Shown here: piece by piece, positions 38,301-51,336 of the stretch
Layout: each line of letters opens with the position of its first letter
How positions within the stretch are numbered: the stretch's first letter is position 1
NCBI GenBank assembly: GCA_964057225.1
Contig: OZ059894.1
Location: 24,458,476-24,522,475, forward strand
DNA: 64,000 bases
Origin: Auanema rhodensis
Taxonomy: Eukaryota > Nematoda > Chromadorea > Rhabditida > Rhabditidae
Direction of reading: 5' to 3'
The notes under the pieces: model-generated
Database searches by the model: none
Seen by the model: only the letters and a program-made list of their open reading frames with translations
Told to the model about the DNA's origin: nothing
Made by a program: the position numbers and the translations under genes

Positions 38301-40072
38301 TTAAATGTACACGTGATGTGCACTTGGTATGTAACTCGCTTCACGTGAAAGATAAAGAGATGCGGTTTTCAAAATTAGATTCCCCATGTCCATATTAGTC
38401 TAAAAACAAATTTTTATTGATATTGGTTCATGGTAACCATGACTTTGAAATTTACGTGAACTTTAATTTATGCTAATTAAATGTACACGTGATGTGCACT
38501 TGGTATGTAACTCGCTTCACGTGAAAGATAAAGAGATGCGGTTTTCAAAATTAGATTCCCCATGTCCATATTAGTCTAAAAACAAATTTTTATTGATATT
38601 GGTTCATGGTAACCATGACTTTGAAATTTACGTGAACTTCAATTTATGCTAATTAAATGTACACGTGATGTGCACTTGGTATGTAACTCGCTTCACGTGA
38701 AAGATGAAGAGATGCGGTTTTCAAAATTAGATTCCCTATGTCCATATTAGTCTAATAACAAATTTTTATTGATATTGGTGCATGGTAACCATGACTTTGA
38801 AATTTACGTGAACTTTAATTTATGCTAATTAAATGTACACGTGATGTGCACTTGGTATGTAACTCGCTTCACGTGAAAGATAAAGAGATGCGGTTTTCAA
38901 AATTAGATTCCCCATGTCCATATTAGTCTAAAAACAAATTTTTATTGATATTGGTTCATGGTAACCATGACTTTGAAATTTACGTGAACTTCAATTTATG
39001 CTAATTAAATGTACACGTGATGTGCACTTGGTATGTAACTCGCTTCACGTGAAAGATGAAGAGATGCGGTTTTCAAAATTAGATTCCCTATGTCCATATT
39101 AGTCTAATAACAAATTTTTATTGATATTGGTGCATGGTAACCATGACTTTGAAATTTACGTGAACTTTAATTTATGCTAATTAAATGTACACGTGATGTG
39201 CACTTGGTATGTAACTCGCTTCACGTGAAAGATAAAGAGATGCGGTTTTCAAAATTAGATTCCCCATGTCCATATTAGTCTAAAAACAAATTTTTATTGA
39301 TATTGGTGCATGGTAACCATGACTTTGAAATTTACGTGAACTTTAATTTATGCTAATTAAATGTACACGTGATGTGCACTTGGTATGTAACTCGCTTCAC
39401 GTGTAAGATAAAGAGATGCGGTTTTCAAAATTAGATTCCCCATGTCCATATTAGTCTAAAAACAAATTTTTATTGATATTGGTTCATGGTAACCATGACT
39501 TTGAAATTTACGTGAACTTTAATTTATGCTAATTAAATGTACACGTGATGTGCACTTGGTATGTAACTCGCTTCACGTGAAAGATAAAGAGATGCGGTTT
39601 TCAAAATTAGATTCCCCATGTCCATATTAGTCTAAAAACAAATTTTTATTGATATTGGTTCATGGTAACCATGACTTTGAAATTTACGTGAACTTCAATT
39701 TATGCTAATTAAATGTACACGTGATGTGCACTTGGTATGTAACTCGCTTCACTTGAAAGATGAAGAGATGCGGTTTTCAAAATTAGATTCCCTATGTCCA
39801 TATTAGTCTAAAAACAAATTTTTATTGATATTGGTTCATGGTAACCATGACTTTGAAATTTACGTGAACTTCAATTTATGCTAATTAAATGTACACGTGA
39901 TGTGCACTTGGTATGTAACTCGCTTCACGTGAAAGATGAAGAGATGCGGTTTTCAAAATTAGATTCCCTATGTCCATATTAGTCTAAAAACAAATTTTTA
40001 TTGATATTGGTTCATGGTAACCATGACTTTGAAATTTACGTGAACTTTAATTTATGCTAATTAAATGTACAC
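29337..40072. repeat. Variable-length HOR, six copies of 9, 10, 11, 10, 8 and 13 monomers
   Basis: Each copy opens with a T7G (GATGGGCAC) monomer: 29337, 30921, 32681, 34617, 36377, 37785, with the next at 40073. A typical copy runs T7G+C149T; C25A+T57C; A108G; G116T; G116T+T152C; A42G+C73T+A92T; G116T+T152C; one or two further T152C or A42G monomers; A42G+C131T; plain. Length changes come from gain of A42G/A92T monomers (32681 copy), loss of two monomers through a chimeric monomer (36377 copy), and addition near 39193-40072 (last copy). 61 monomers in total. Confidence 0.9.
36377..36552. repeat. Chimeric monomer marking a two-monomer loss
   Basis: The 5' part has T7G, as in the first monomer of the HOR. 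The 3' part has A108G and no C149T, as in the third monomer. The normal second monomer (C25A+T57C) is absent, and this copy is two monomers shorter than the typical ten. The breakpoint lies between positions 7 and 108. Confidence 0.88.
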
Positions 40073-40424
40073 GTGATGGGCACTTGGTATGTAACTCGCT
40101 TCACGTGAAAGATAAAGAGATGCGGTTTTCAAAATTAGATTCCCCATGTCCATATTAGTCTAAAAACAAATTTTTATTGATATTGGTGCATGGTAACCAT
40201 GACTTTGAAATTTACGTGAATTTTAATTTATGCTAATTAAATGTACACGTGATGTGCACTTGGTATGTAACTAGCTTCACGTGAAAGATAAAGAGATGCG
40301 GTTTTCAAAATTAGATTCCCTATGTCCATATTAGTCTAAAAACAAATTTTTATTGATATTGGTTCATGGTAACCATGACTTTGAAATTTACGTGAACTTT
40401 AATTTATGCTAATTAAATGTACAC
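40073..40424. repeat. Two-monomer linker between HOR families
   Basis: A T7G+C149T monomer (40073) and a C25A+C73T+G116T monomer (40249). The latter is identical in marker state to the eighth monomer of the 8-monomer HOR that starts at 40425. The former resembles its seventh or first monomer. Confidence 0.7.
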
Positions 40425-41832
40425 GTGATGGGCACTTGGTATGTAACTCGCTTCACGTGAAAGATAAAGAGATGCGGTTTTCAAAATTAGATTCCCCATG
40501 TCCATATTAGTCTAAAAACAAATTTTTATTGATATTGGTGCATGGTAACCATGACTTTGAAATTTACGTGAATTTTAATTTATGCTAATTAAATGTACAC
40601 GTGATGTGCACTTGGTATGTAACTAGCTTCACGTGAAAGATAAAGAGATGCGGTTTTCAAAATTAGATTCCCCATGTCCATATTAGTCTAAAAACAAATT
40701 TTTATTGATATTGGTGCATGGTAACCATGACTTTGAAATTTACGTGAACTTCAATTTATGCTAATTAAATGTACACGTGATGTGCACTTGGTATGTAACT
40801 CGCTTCACGTGAAAGATAAAGAGATGCGGTTTTCAAAATTAGATTCCCCATGTCCATATTAGTCTAAAAACAAATTTTTTTTGATATTGGTGCATGGTAA
40901 CCATGACTTTGAAATTTACGTGAACTTTAATTTATGCTAATTAAATGTACACGTGATGTGCACTTGGTATGTAACTCGCTTCACGTGAAAGATAAAGAGA
41001 TGCGGTTTTCAAAATTAGATTCCCCATGTCCATATTAGTCTAAAAACAAATTTTTATTGATATTGGTTCATGGTAACCATGACTTTGAAATTTACGTGAA
41101 CTTCAATTTATGCTAATTAAATGTACACGTGATGTGCACTTGGTATGTAACTCGCTTCACGTGAAAGATGAAGAGATGCGGTTTTCAAAATTAGATTCCC
41201 TATGTCCATATTAGTCTAATAAGAAATTTTTATTGATATTGGTGCATGGTAACCATGACTTTGAAATTTACGTGAACTTCAATTTATGCTAATTAAATGT
41301 ACACGTGATGTGCACTTGGTATGTAACTTGCTTCACGTGAAAGATAAAGAGATGCGGTTTTCAAAATTAGATTCCCCATGTCCATATTAGTCTAAAAACA
41401 AATTTTTATTGATATTGGTTCATGGTAACCATGACTTTGAAATTTACGTGAACTTTAATTTATGCTAATTAAATGTACACGTGATGTGCACTTGGTATGT
41501 AACTCGCTTCACGTGAAAGATAAAGAGATGCGGTTTTCAAAATTAGATTCCCCATGTCCATATTAGTCTAAAAACAAATTTTTATTGATATTGGTGCATG
41601 GTAACCATGACTTTGAAATTTACGTGAATTTTAATTTATGCTAATTAAATGTACACGTGATGTGCACTTGGTATGTAACTAGCTTCACGTGAAAGATAAA
41701 GAGATGCGGTTTTCAAAATTAGATTCCCTATGTCCATATTAGTCTAAAAACAAATTTTTATTGATATTGGTTCATGGTAACCATGACTTTGAAATTTACG
41801 TGAACTTTAATTTATGCTAATTAAATGTACAC
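40425..41832. repeat. 8-monomer HOR (1408 bp), copy a
   Basis: Monomer order: T7G+C149T; C25A+T152C; A104T (eight T in a row); G116T+T152C; A42G+C73T+A92T+C95G then T152C; C25T+G116T; C149T; C25A+C73T+G116T. The unit is followed at 41833 by a second copy that keeps only the first five states (41833-42712). Confidence 0.92.
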
Positions 41833-44800
41833 GTGATGGGCACTTGGTATGTAACTCGCTTCACGTGAAAGATAAAGAGATGCGGTTTTCAAAATTAGAT
41901 TCCCCATGTCCATATTAGTCTAAAAACAAATTTTTATTGATATTGGTGCATGGTAACCATGACTTTGAAATTTACGTGAATTTTAATTTATGCTAATTAA
42001 ATGTACACGTGATGTGCACTTGGTATGTAACTAGCTTCACGTGAAAGATAAAGAGATGCGGTTTTCAAAATTAGATTCCCCATGTCCATATTAGTCTAAA
42101 AACAAATTTTTATTGATATTGGTGCATGGTAACCATGACTTTGAAATTTACGTGAACTTCAATTTATGCTAATTAAATGTACACGTGATGTGCACTTGGT
42201 ATGTAACTCGCTTCACGTGAAAGATAAAGAGATGCGGTTTTCAAAATTAGATTCCCCATGTCCATATTAGTCTAAAAACAAATTTTTTTTGATATTGGTG
42301 CATGGTAACCATGACTTTGAAATTTACGTGAACTTTAATTTATGCTAATTAAATGTACACGTGATGTGCACTTGGTATGTAACTCGCTTCACGTGAAAGA
42401 TAAAGAGATGCGGTTTTCAAAATTAGATTCCCCATGTCCATATTAGTCTAAAAACAAATTTTTATTGATATTGGTTCATGGTAACCATGACTTTGAAATT
42501 TACGTGAACTTCAATTTATGCTAATTAAATGTACACGTGATGTGCACTTGGTATGTAACTCGCTTCACGTGAAAGATGAAGAGATGCGGTTTTCAAAATT
42601 AGATTCCCTATGTCCATATTAGTCTAATAAGAAATTTTTATTGATATTGGTGCATGGTAACCATGACTTTGAAATTTACGTGAACTTCAATTTATGCTAA
42701 TTAAATGTACACGTGATGTGCACTTGGTATGTAACTCGCTTCACGTGAAAGATAAAGAGATGCGGTTTTCAAAATTAGATTCCCCATGTCCATATTAGTC
42801 TAAAAACAAATTTTTATTGATATTGGTTCATGGTAACCATGACTTTGAAATTTACGTGAACTTTAATTTATGCTAATTAAATGTACACGTGATGTGCACT
42901 TGGTATGTAACTCGCTTCACGTGAAAGATAAAGAGATGCGGTTTTCAAAATTAGATTCCCCATGTCCATATTAGTCTAAAAACAAATTTTTATTGATATT
43001 GGTTCATGGTAACCATGACTTTGAAATTTACGTGAACTTCAATTTATGCTAATTAAATGTACACGTGATGTGCACTTGGTATGTAACTCGCTTCACGTGA
43101 AAGATGAAGAGATGCGGTTTTCAAAATTAGATTCCCTATGTCCATATTAGTTTAATAACAAATTTTTATTGATATTGGTGCATGGTAACCATGACTTTGA
43201 AATTTACGTGAACTTTAATTTATGCTAATTAAATGTACACGTGATGTGCACTTGGTATGTAACTCGCTTCACGTGAAAGATAAAGAGATGCGGTTTTCAA
43301 AATTAGATTCCCCATGTCCATATTAGTCTAAAAACAAATTTTTATTGATATTGGTTCATGGTAACCATGACTTTGAAATTTACGTGAACTTCAATTTATG
43401 CTAATTAAATGTACACGTGATGTGCACTTGGTATGTAACTCGCTTCACGTGAAAGATGAAGAGATGCGGTTTTCAAAATTAGATTCCCTATGTCCATATT
43501 AGTCTAATAACAAATCTTTATTGATATTGGTGCATGGTAACCATGACTTTGAAATTTACGTGAACTTTAATTTATGCTAATTAAATGTACACTTGATGTG
43601 CACTTGGTATGTAACTCGCTTCACGTGAAAGATAAAGAGATGCGGTTTTCAAAATTAGATTCCCCATGTCCATATTAGTCTAAAAACAAATTTTTATTGA
43701 TATTGGTTCATGGTAACCATGACTTTGAAATTTACGTGAACTTCAATTTATGCTAATTAAATGTACACGTGATGTGCACTTGGTATGTAACTCGCTTCAC
43801 GTGAAAGATGAAGAGATGCGGTTTTCAAAATTAGATTCCCTATGTCCATATTAGTCTAATAACAAATTTTTATTGATATTGGTGCATGGTAACCATGACT
43901 TTGAAATTTACGTGAACTTTAATTTATGCTAATTAAATGTACACGTGATGTGCACTTGGTATGTAACTCGCTTCACGTGAAAGATAAAGAGATGCGGTTT
44001 TCAAAATTAGATTCCCCATGTCCATATTAGTCTAAAAACAAATTTTTATTGATATTGGTTCATGGTAACCATGACTTTGAAATTTACGTGAACTTTAATT
44101 TATGCTAATTAAATGTACACGTGATGTGCACTTGGTATGTAACTCGCTTCACGTGAAAGATAAAGAGATGCGGTTTTCAAAATTAGATTCCCCATGTCCA
44201 TATTAGTCTAAAAACAAATTTTTATTGATATTGGTTCATGGTAACCATGACTTTGAAATTTACGTGAACTTCAATTTATGCTAATTAAATGTACACGTGA
44301 TGTGCACTTGGTATGTAACTCGCTTCACGTGAAAGATGAAGAGATGCGGTTTTCAAAATTAGATTCCCTATGTCCATATTAGTCTAAAAACAAATTTTTA
44401 TTGATATTGGTTCATGGTAACCATGACTTTGAAATTTACGTGAACTTCAATTTATGCTAATTAAATGTACACGTGATGTGCACTTGGTATGTAACTCGCT
44501 TCACTTGAAAGATGAAGAGATGCGGTTTTCAAAATTAGATTCCCTATGTCCATATTAGTCTAAAAACAAATTTTTATTGATATTGGTTCATGGTAACCAT
44601 GACTTTGAAATTTACGTGAACTTCAATTTATGCTAATTAAATGTACACGTGATGTGCACTTGGTATGTAACTCGCTTCACGTGAAAGATGAAGAGATGCG
44701 GTTTTCAAAATTAGATTCCCTATGTCCATATTAGTCTAAAAACAAATTTTTATTGATATTGGTTCATGGTAACCATGACTTTGAAATTTACGTGAACTTT

Positions 44801-45000
44801 AATTTATGCTAATTAAATGTACACGTGATGGGCACTTGGTATGTAACTCGCTTCACGTGAAAGATAAAGAGATGCGGTTTTCAAAATTAGATTCCCCATG
44901 TCCATATTAGTCTAAAAACAAATTTTTATTGATTTTGGTGCATGGTAACCATGACTTTGAAATTTACGTGAACTTTAATTTATGCTAATTAAATGTACAC
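41833..45000. repeat. 18-monomer block, source type of 47817-50984
   Basis: Begins with five monomers of the 8-monomer HOR. It then carries A42G monomers with C88T+A92T (43065), A92T (43417, 43769), C73T (44297), CACTTG+A42G (44473), A42G (44649), and ends in a T7G monomer (44825). The same order occurs 5984 bp downstream. Private changes here are AAATCTTT (43417), ACACTTGATG at the start of 43593, and GATTTTGG (44825). Confidence 0.88.
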
Positions 45001-46408
45001 GTGATGGGCACTTGGTATGTAACTCGCTTCACGTGAAAGATAAAGAGATGCGGTTTTCAAAATTAGATTCCCCATGTCCATATTAGTCTAAAAACAAATT
45101 TTTATTGATATTGGTGCATGGTAACCATGACTTTGAAATTTACGTGAATTTTAATTTATGCTAATTAAATGTACACGTGATGTGCACTTGGTATGTAACT
45201 AGCTTCACGTGAAAGATAAAGAGATGCGGTTTTCAAAATTAGATTCCCCATGTCCATATTAGTCTAAAAACAAATTTTTATTGATATTGGTGCATGGTAA
45301 CCATGACTTTGAAATTTACGTGAACTTCAATTTATGCTAATTAAATGTACACGTGATGTGCACTTGGTATGTAACTCGCTTCACGTGAAAGATAAAGAGA
45401 TGCGGTTTTCAAAATTAGATTCCCCATGTCCATATTAGTCTAAAAACAAATTTTTTTTGATATTGGTGCATGGTAACCATGACTTTGAAATTTACGTGAA
45501 CTTTAATTTATGCTAATTAAATGTACACGTGATGTGCACTTGGTATGTAACTCGCTTCACGTGAAAGATAAAGAGATGCGGTTTTCAAAATTAGATTCCC
45601 CATGTCCATATTAGTCTAAAAACAAATTTTTATTGATATTGGTTCATGGTAACCATGACTTTGAAATTTACGTGAACTTCAATTTATGCTAATTAAATGT
45701 ACACGTGATGTGCACTTGGTATGTAACTCGCTTCACGTGAAAGATGAAGAGATGCGGTTTTCAAAATTAGATTCCCTATGTCCATATTAGTCTAATAAGA
45801 AATTTTTATTGATATTGGTGCATGGTAACCATGACTTTGAAATTTACGTGAACTTCAATTTATGCTAATTAAATGTACACGTGATGTGCACTTGGTATGT
45901 AACTTGCTTCACGTGAAAGATAAAGAGATGCGGTTTTCAAAATTAGATTCCCCATGTCCATATTAGTCTAAAAACAAATTTTTATTGATATTGGTTCATG
46001 GTAACCATGACTTTGAAATTTACGTGAACTTTAATTTATGCTAATTAAATGTACACGTGATGTGCACTTGGTATGTAACTCGCTTCACGTGAAAGATAAA
46101 GAGATGCGGTTTTCAAAATTAGATTCCCCATGTCCATATTAGTCTAAAAACAAATTTTTATTGATATTGGTGCATGGTAACCATGACTTTGAAATTTACG
46201 TGAATTTTAATTTATGCTAATTAAATGTACACGTGATGTGCACTTGGTATGTAACTAGCTTCACGTGAAAGATAAAGAGATGCGGTTTTCAAAATTAGAT
46301 TCCCTATGTCCATATTAGTCTAAAAACAAATTTTTATTGATATTGGTTCATGGTAACCATGACTTTGAAATTTACGTGAACTTTAATTTATGCTAATTAA
46401 ATGTACAC
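45001..46408. repeat. 8-monomer HOR (1408 bp), copy b
   Basis: Same eight states as 40425-41832, beginning with T7G+C149T at 45001 and ending with C25A+C73T+G116T at 46233. Confidence 0.92.
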
Positions 46409-47816
46409 GTGATGGGCACTTGGTATGTAACTCGCTTCACGTGAAAGATAAAGAGATGCGGTTTTCAAAATTAGATTCCCCATGTCCATATTAGTCTAAA
46501 AACAAATTTTTATTGATATTGGTGCATGGTAACCATGACTTTGAAATTTACGTGAATTTTAATTTATGCTAATTAAATGTACACGTGATGTGCACTTGGT
46601 ATGTAACTAGCTTCACGTGAAAGATAAAGAGATGCGGTTTTCAAAATTAGATTCCCCATGTCCATATTAGTCTAAAAACAAATTTTTATTGATATTGGTG
46701 CATGGTAACCATGACTTTGAAATTTACGTGAACTTCAATTTATGCTAATTAAATGTACACGTGATGTGCACTTGGTATGTAACTCGCTTCACGTGAAAGA
46801 TAAAGAGATGCGGTTTTCAAAATTAGATTCCCCATGTCCATATTAGTCTAAAAACAAATTTTTTTTGATATTGGTGCATGGTAACCATGACTTTGAAATT
46901 TACGTGAACTTTAATTTATGCTAATTAAATGTACACGTGATGTGCACTTGGTATGTAACTCGCTTCACGTGAAAGATAAAGAGATGCGGTTTTCAAAATT
47001 AGATTCCCCATGTCCATATTAGTCTAAAAACAAATTTTTATTGATATTGGTTCATGGTAACCATGACTTTGAAATTTACGTGAACTTCAATTTATGCTAA
47101 TTAAATGTACACGTGATGTGCACTTGGTATGTAACTCGCTTCACGTGAAAGATGAAGAGATGCGGTTTTCAAAATTAGATTCCCTATGTCCATATTAGTC
47201 TAATAAGAAATTTTTATTGATATTGGTGCATGGTAACCATGACTTTGAAATTTACGTGAACTTCAATTTATGCTAATTAAATGTACACGTGATGTGCACT
47301 TGGTATGTAACTTGCTTCACGTGAAAGATAAAGAGATGCGGTTTTCAAAATTAGATTCCCCATGTCCATATTAGTCTAAAAACAAATTTTTATTGATATT
47401 GGTTCATGGTAACCATGACTTTGAAATTTACGTGAACTTTAATTTATGCTAATTAAATGTACACGTGATGTGCACTTGGTATGTAACTCGCTTCACGTGA
47501 AAGATAAAGAGATGCGGTTTTCAAAATTAGATTCCCCATGTCCATATTAGTCTAAAAACAAATTTTTATTGATATTGGTGCATGGTAACCATGACTTTGA
47601 AATTTACGTGAATTTTAATTTATGCTAATTAAATGTACACGTGATGTGCACTTGGTATGTAACTAGCTTCACGTGAAAGATAAAGAGATGCGGTTTTCAA
47701 AATTAGATTCCCTATGTCCATATTAGTCTAAAAACAAATTTTTATTGATATTGGTTCATGGTAACCATGACTTTGAAATTTACGTGAACTTTAATTTATG
47801 CTAATTAAATGTACAC
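46409..47816. repeat. 8-monomer HOR (1408 bp), copy c
   Basis: Same eight states, directly adjacent to copy b. It is also the start of the 28-monomer block (46409-51336) that duplicates 40425-45352. Confidence 0.92.
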
Positions 47817-50800
47817 GTGATGGGCACTTGGTATGTAACTCGCTTCACGTGAAAGATAAAGAGATGCGGTTTTCAAAATTAGATTCCCCATGTCCATATT
47901 AGTCTAAAAACAAATTTTTATTGATATTGGTGCATGGTAACCATGACTTTGAAATTTACGTGAATTTTAATTTATGCTAATTAAATGTACACGTGATGTG
48001 CACTTGGTATGTAACTAGCTTCACGTGAAAGATAAAGAGATGCGGTTTTCAAAATAAGATTCCCCATGTCCATATTAGTCTAAAAACAAATTTTTATTGA
48101 TATTGGTGCATGGTAACCATGACTTTGAAATTTACGTGAACTTCAATTTATGCTAATTAAATGTACACGTGATGTGCACTTGGTATGTAACTCGCTTCAC
48201 GTGAAAGATAAAGAGATGCGGTTTTCAAAATTAGATTCCCCATGTCCATATTAGTCTAAAAACAAATTTTTTTTGATATTGGTGCATGGTAACCATGACT
48301 TTGAAATTTACGTGAACTTTAATTTATGCTAATTAAATGTACACGTGATGTGCACTTGGTATGTAACTCGCTTCACGTGAAAGATAAAGAGATGCGGTTT
48401 TCAAAATTAGATTCCCCATGTCCATATTAGTCTAAAAACAAATTTTTATTGATATTGGTTCATGGTAACCATGACTTTGAAATTTACGTGAACTTCAATT
48501 TATGCTAATTAAATGTACACGTGATGTGCACTTGGTATGTAACTCGCTTCACGTGAAAGATGAAGAGATGCGGTTTTCAAAATTAGATTCCCTATGTCCA
48601 TATTAGTCTAATAAGAAATTTTTATTGATATTGGTGCATGGTAACCATGACTTTGAAATTTACGTGAACTTCAATTTATGCTAATTAAATGTACACGTGA
48701 TGTGCACTTGGTATGTAACTCGCTTCACGTGAAAGATAAAGAGATGCGGTTTTCAAAATTAGATTCCCCATGTCCATATTAGTCTAAAAACAAATTTTTA
48801 TTGATATTGGTTCATGGTAACCATGACTTTGAAATTTACGTGAACTTTAATTTATGCTAATTAAATGTACACGTGATGTGCACTTGGTATGTAACTCGCT
48901 TCACGTGAAAGATAAAGAGATGCGGTTTTCAAAATTAGATTCCCCATGTCCATATTAGTCTAAAAACAAATTTTTATTGATATTGGTTCATGGTAACCAT
49001 GACTTTGAAATTTACGTGAACTTCAATTTATGCTAATTAAATGTACACGTGATGTGCACTTGGTATGTAACTCGCTTCACGTGAAAGATGAAGAGATGCG
49101 GTTTTCAAAATTAGATTCCCTATGTCCATATTAGTTTAATAACAAATTTTTATTGATATTGGTGCATGGTAACCATGACTTTGAAATTTACGTGAACTTT
49201 AATTTATGCTAATTAAATGTACACGTGATGTGCACTTGGTATGTAACTCGCTTCACGTGAAAGATAAAGAGATGCGGTTTTCAAAATTAGATTCCCCATG
49301 TCCATATTAGTCTAAAAACAAATTTTTATTGATATTGGTTCATGGTAACCATGACTTTGAAATTTACGTGAACTTCAATTTATGCTAATTAAATGTACAC
49401 GTGATGTGCACTTGGTATGTAACTCGCTTCACGTGAAAGATGAAGAGATGCGGTTTTCAAAATTAGATTCCCTATGTCCATATTAGTCTAATAACAAATT
49501 TTTATTGATATTGGTGCATGGTAACCATGACTTTGAAATTTACGTGAACTTTAATTTATGCTAATTAAATGTACACGTGATGTGCACTTGGTATGTAACT
49601 CGCTTCACGTGAAAGATAAAGAGATGCGGTTTTCAAAATTAGATTCCCCATGTCCATATTAGTCTAAAAACAAATTTTTATTGATATTGGTTCATGGTAA
49701 CCATGACTTTGAAATTTACGTGAACTTCAATTTATGCTAATTAAATGTACACGTGATGTGCACTTGGTATGTAACTCGCTTCACGTGAAAGATGAAGAGA
49801 TGCGGTTTTCAAAATTAGATTCCCTATGTCCATATTAGTCTAATAACAAATTTTTATTGATATTGGTGCATGGTAACCATGACTTTGAAATTTACGTGAA
49901 CTTTAATTTATGCTAATTAAATGTACACGTGATGTGCACTTGGTATGTAACTCGCTTCACGTGAAAGATAATGAGATGCGGTTTTCAAAATTAGATTCCC
50001 CATGTCCATATTAGTCTAAAAACAAATTTTTATTGATATTGGTTCATGGTAACCATGACTTTGAAATTTACGTGAACTTTAATTTATGCTAATTAAATGT
50101 ACACGTGATGTGCACTTGGTATGTAACTCGCTTCACGTGAAAGATAAAGAGATGCGGTTTTCAAAATTAGATTCCCCATGTCCATATTAGTCTAAAAACA
50201 AATTTTTATTGATATTGGTTCATGGTAACCATGACTTTGAAATTTACGTGAACTTCAATTTATGCTAATTAAATGTACACGTGATGTGCACTTGGTATGT
50301 AACTCGCTTCACGTGAAAGATGAAGAGATGCGGTTTTCAAAATTAGATTCCCTATGTCCATATTAGTCTAAAAACAAATTTTTATTGATATTGGTTCATG
50401 GTAACCATGACTTTGAAATTTACGTGAACTTCAATTTATGCTAATTAAATGTACACGTGATGTGCACTTGGTATGTAACTCGCTTCACTTGAAAGATGAA
50501 GAGATGCGGTTTTCAAAATTAGATTCCCTATGTCCATATTAGTCTAAAAACAAATTTTTATTGATATTGGTTCATGGTAACCATGACTTTGAAATTTACG
50601 TGAACTTCAATTTATGCTAATTAAATGTACACGTGATGTGCACTTGGTATGTAACTCGCTTCACGTGAAAGATGAAGAGATGCGGTTTTCAAAATTAGAT
50701 TCCCTATGTCCATATTAGTCTAAAAACAAATTTTTATTGATATTGGTTCATGGTAACCATGACTTTGAAATTTACGTGAACTTTAATTTATGCTAATTAA

Positions 50801-51336
50801 ATGTACACGTGATGGGCACTTGGTATGTAACTCGCTTCACGTGAAAGATAAAGAGATGCGGTTTTCAAAATTAGATTCCCCATGTCCATATTAGTCTAAA
50901 AACAAATTTTTATTGATATTGGTGCATGGTAACCATGACTTTGAAATTTACGTGAACTTTAATTTATGCTAATTAAATGTACACGTGATGGGCACTTGGT
51001 ATGTAACTCGCTTCACGTGAAAGATAAAGAGATGCGGTTTTCAAAATTAGATTCCCCATGTCCATATTAGTCTAAAAACAAATTTTTATTGATATTGGTG
51101 CATGGTAACCATGACTTTGAAATTTACGTGAATTTTAATTTATGCTAATTAAATGTACACGTGATGTGCACTTGGTATGTAACTAGCTTCACGTGAAAGA
51201 TAAAGAGATGCGGTTTTCAAAATTAGATTCCCCATGTCCATATTAGTCTAAAAACAAATTTTTATTGATATTGGTGCATGGTAACCATGACTTTGAAATT
51301 TACGTGAACTTCAATTTATGCTAATTAAATGTACAC
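46409..51336. repeat. 28-monomer block, copy of 40425-45352 shifted by 5984 bp
   Basis: All the marker states of 40425-45352 recur in order 34 monomers downstream: T7G at 46409, 47817, 50809 and 50985; C88T+A92T at 49049; A92T at 49401 and 49753; CACTTG at 50457. Correspondence ends after 51336, where the A104T monomer expected next is replaced by a G116T+T152C monomer. Private differences include AAATAAGA (47993) and GATAATGAG (49929). Confidence 0.88.
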
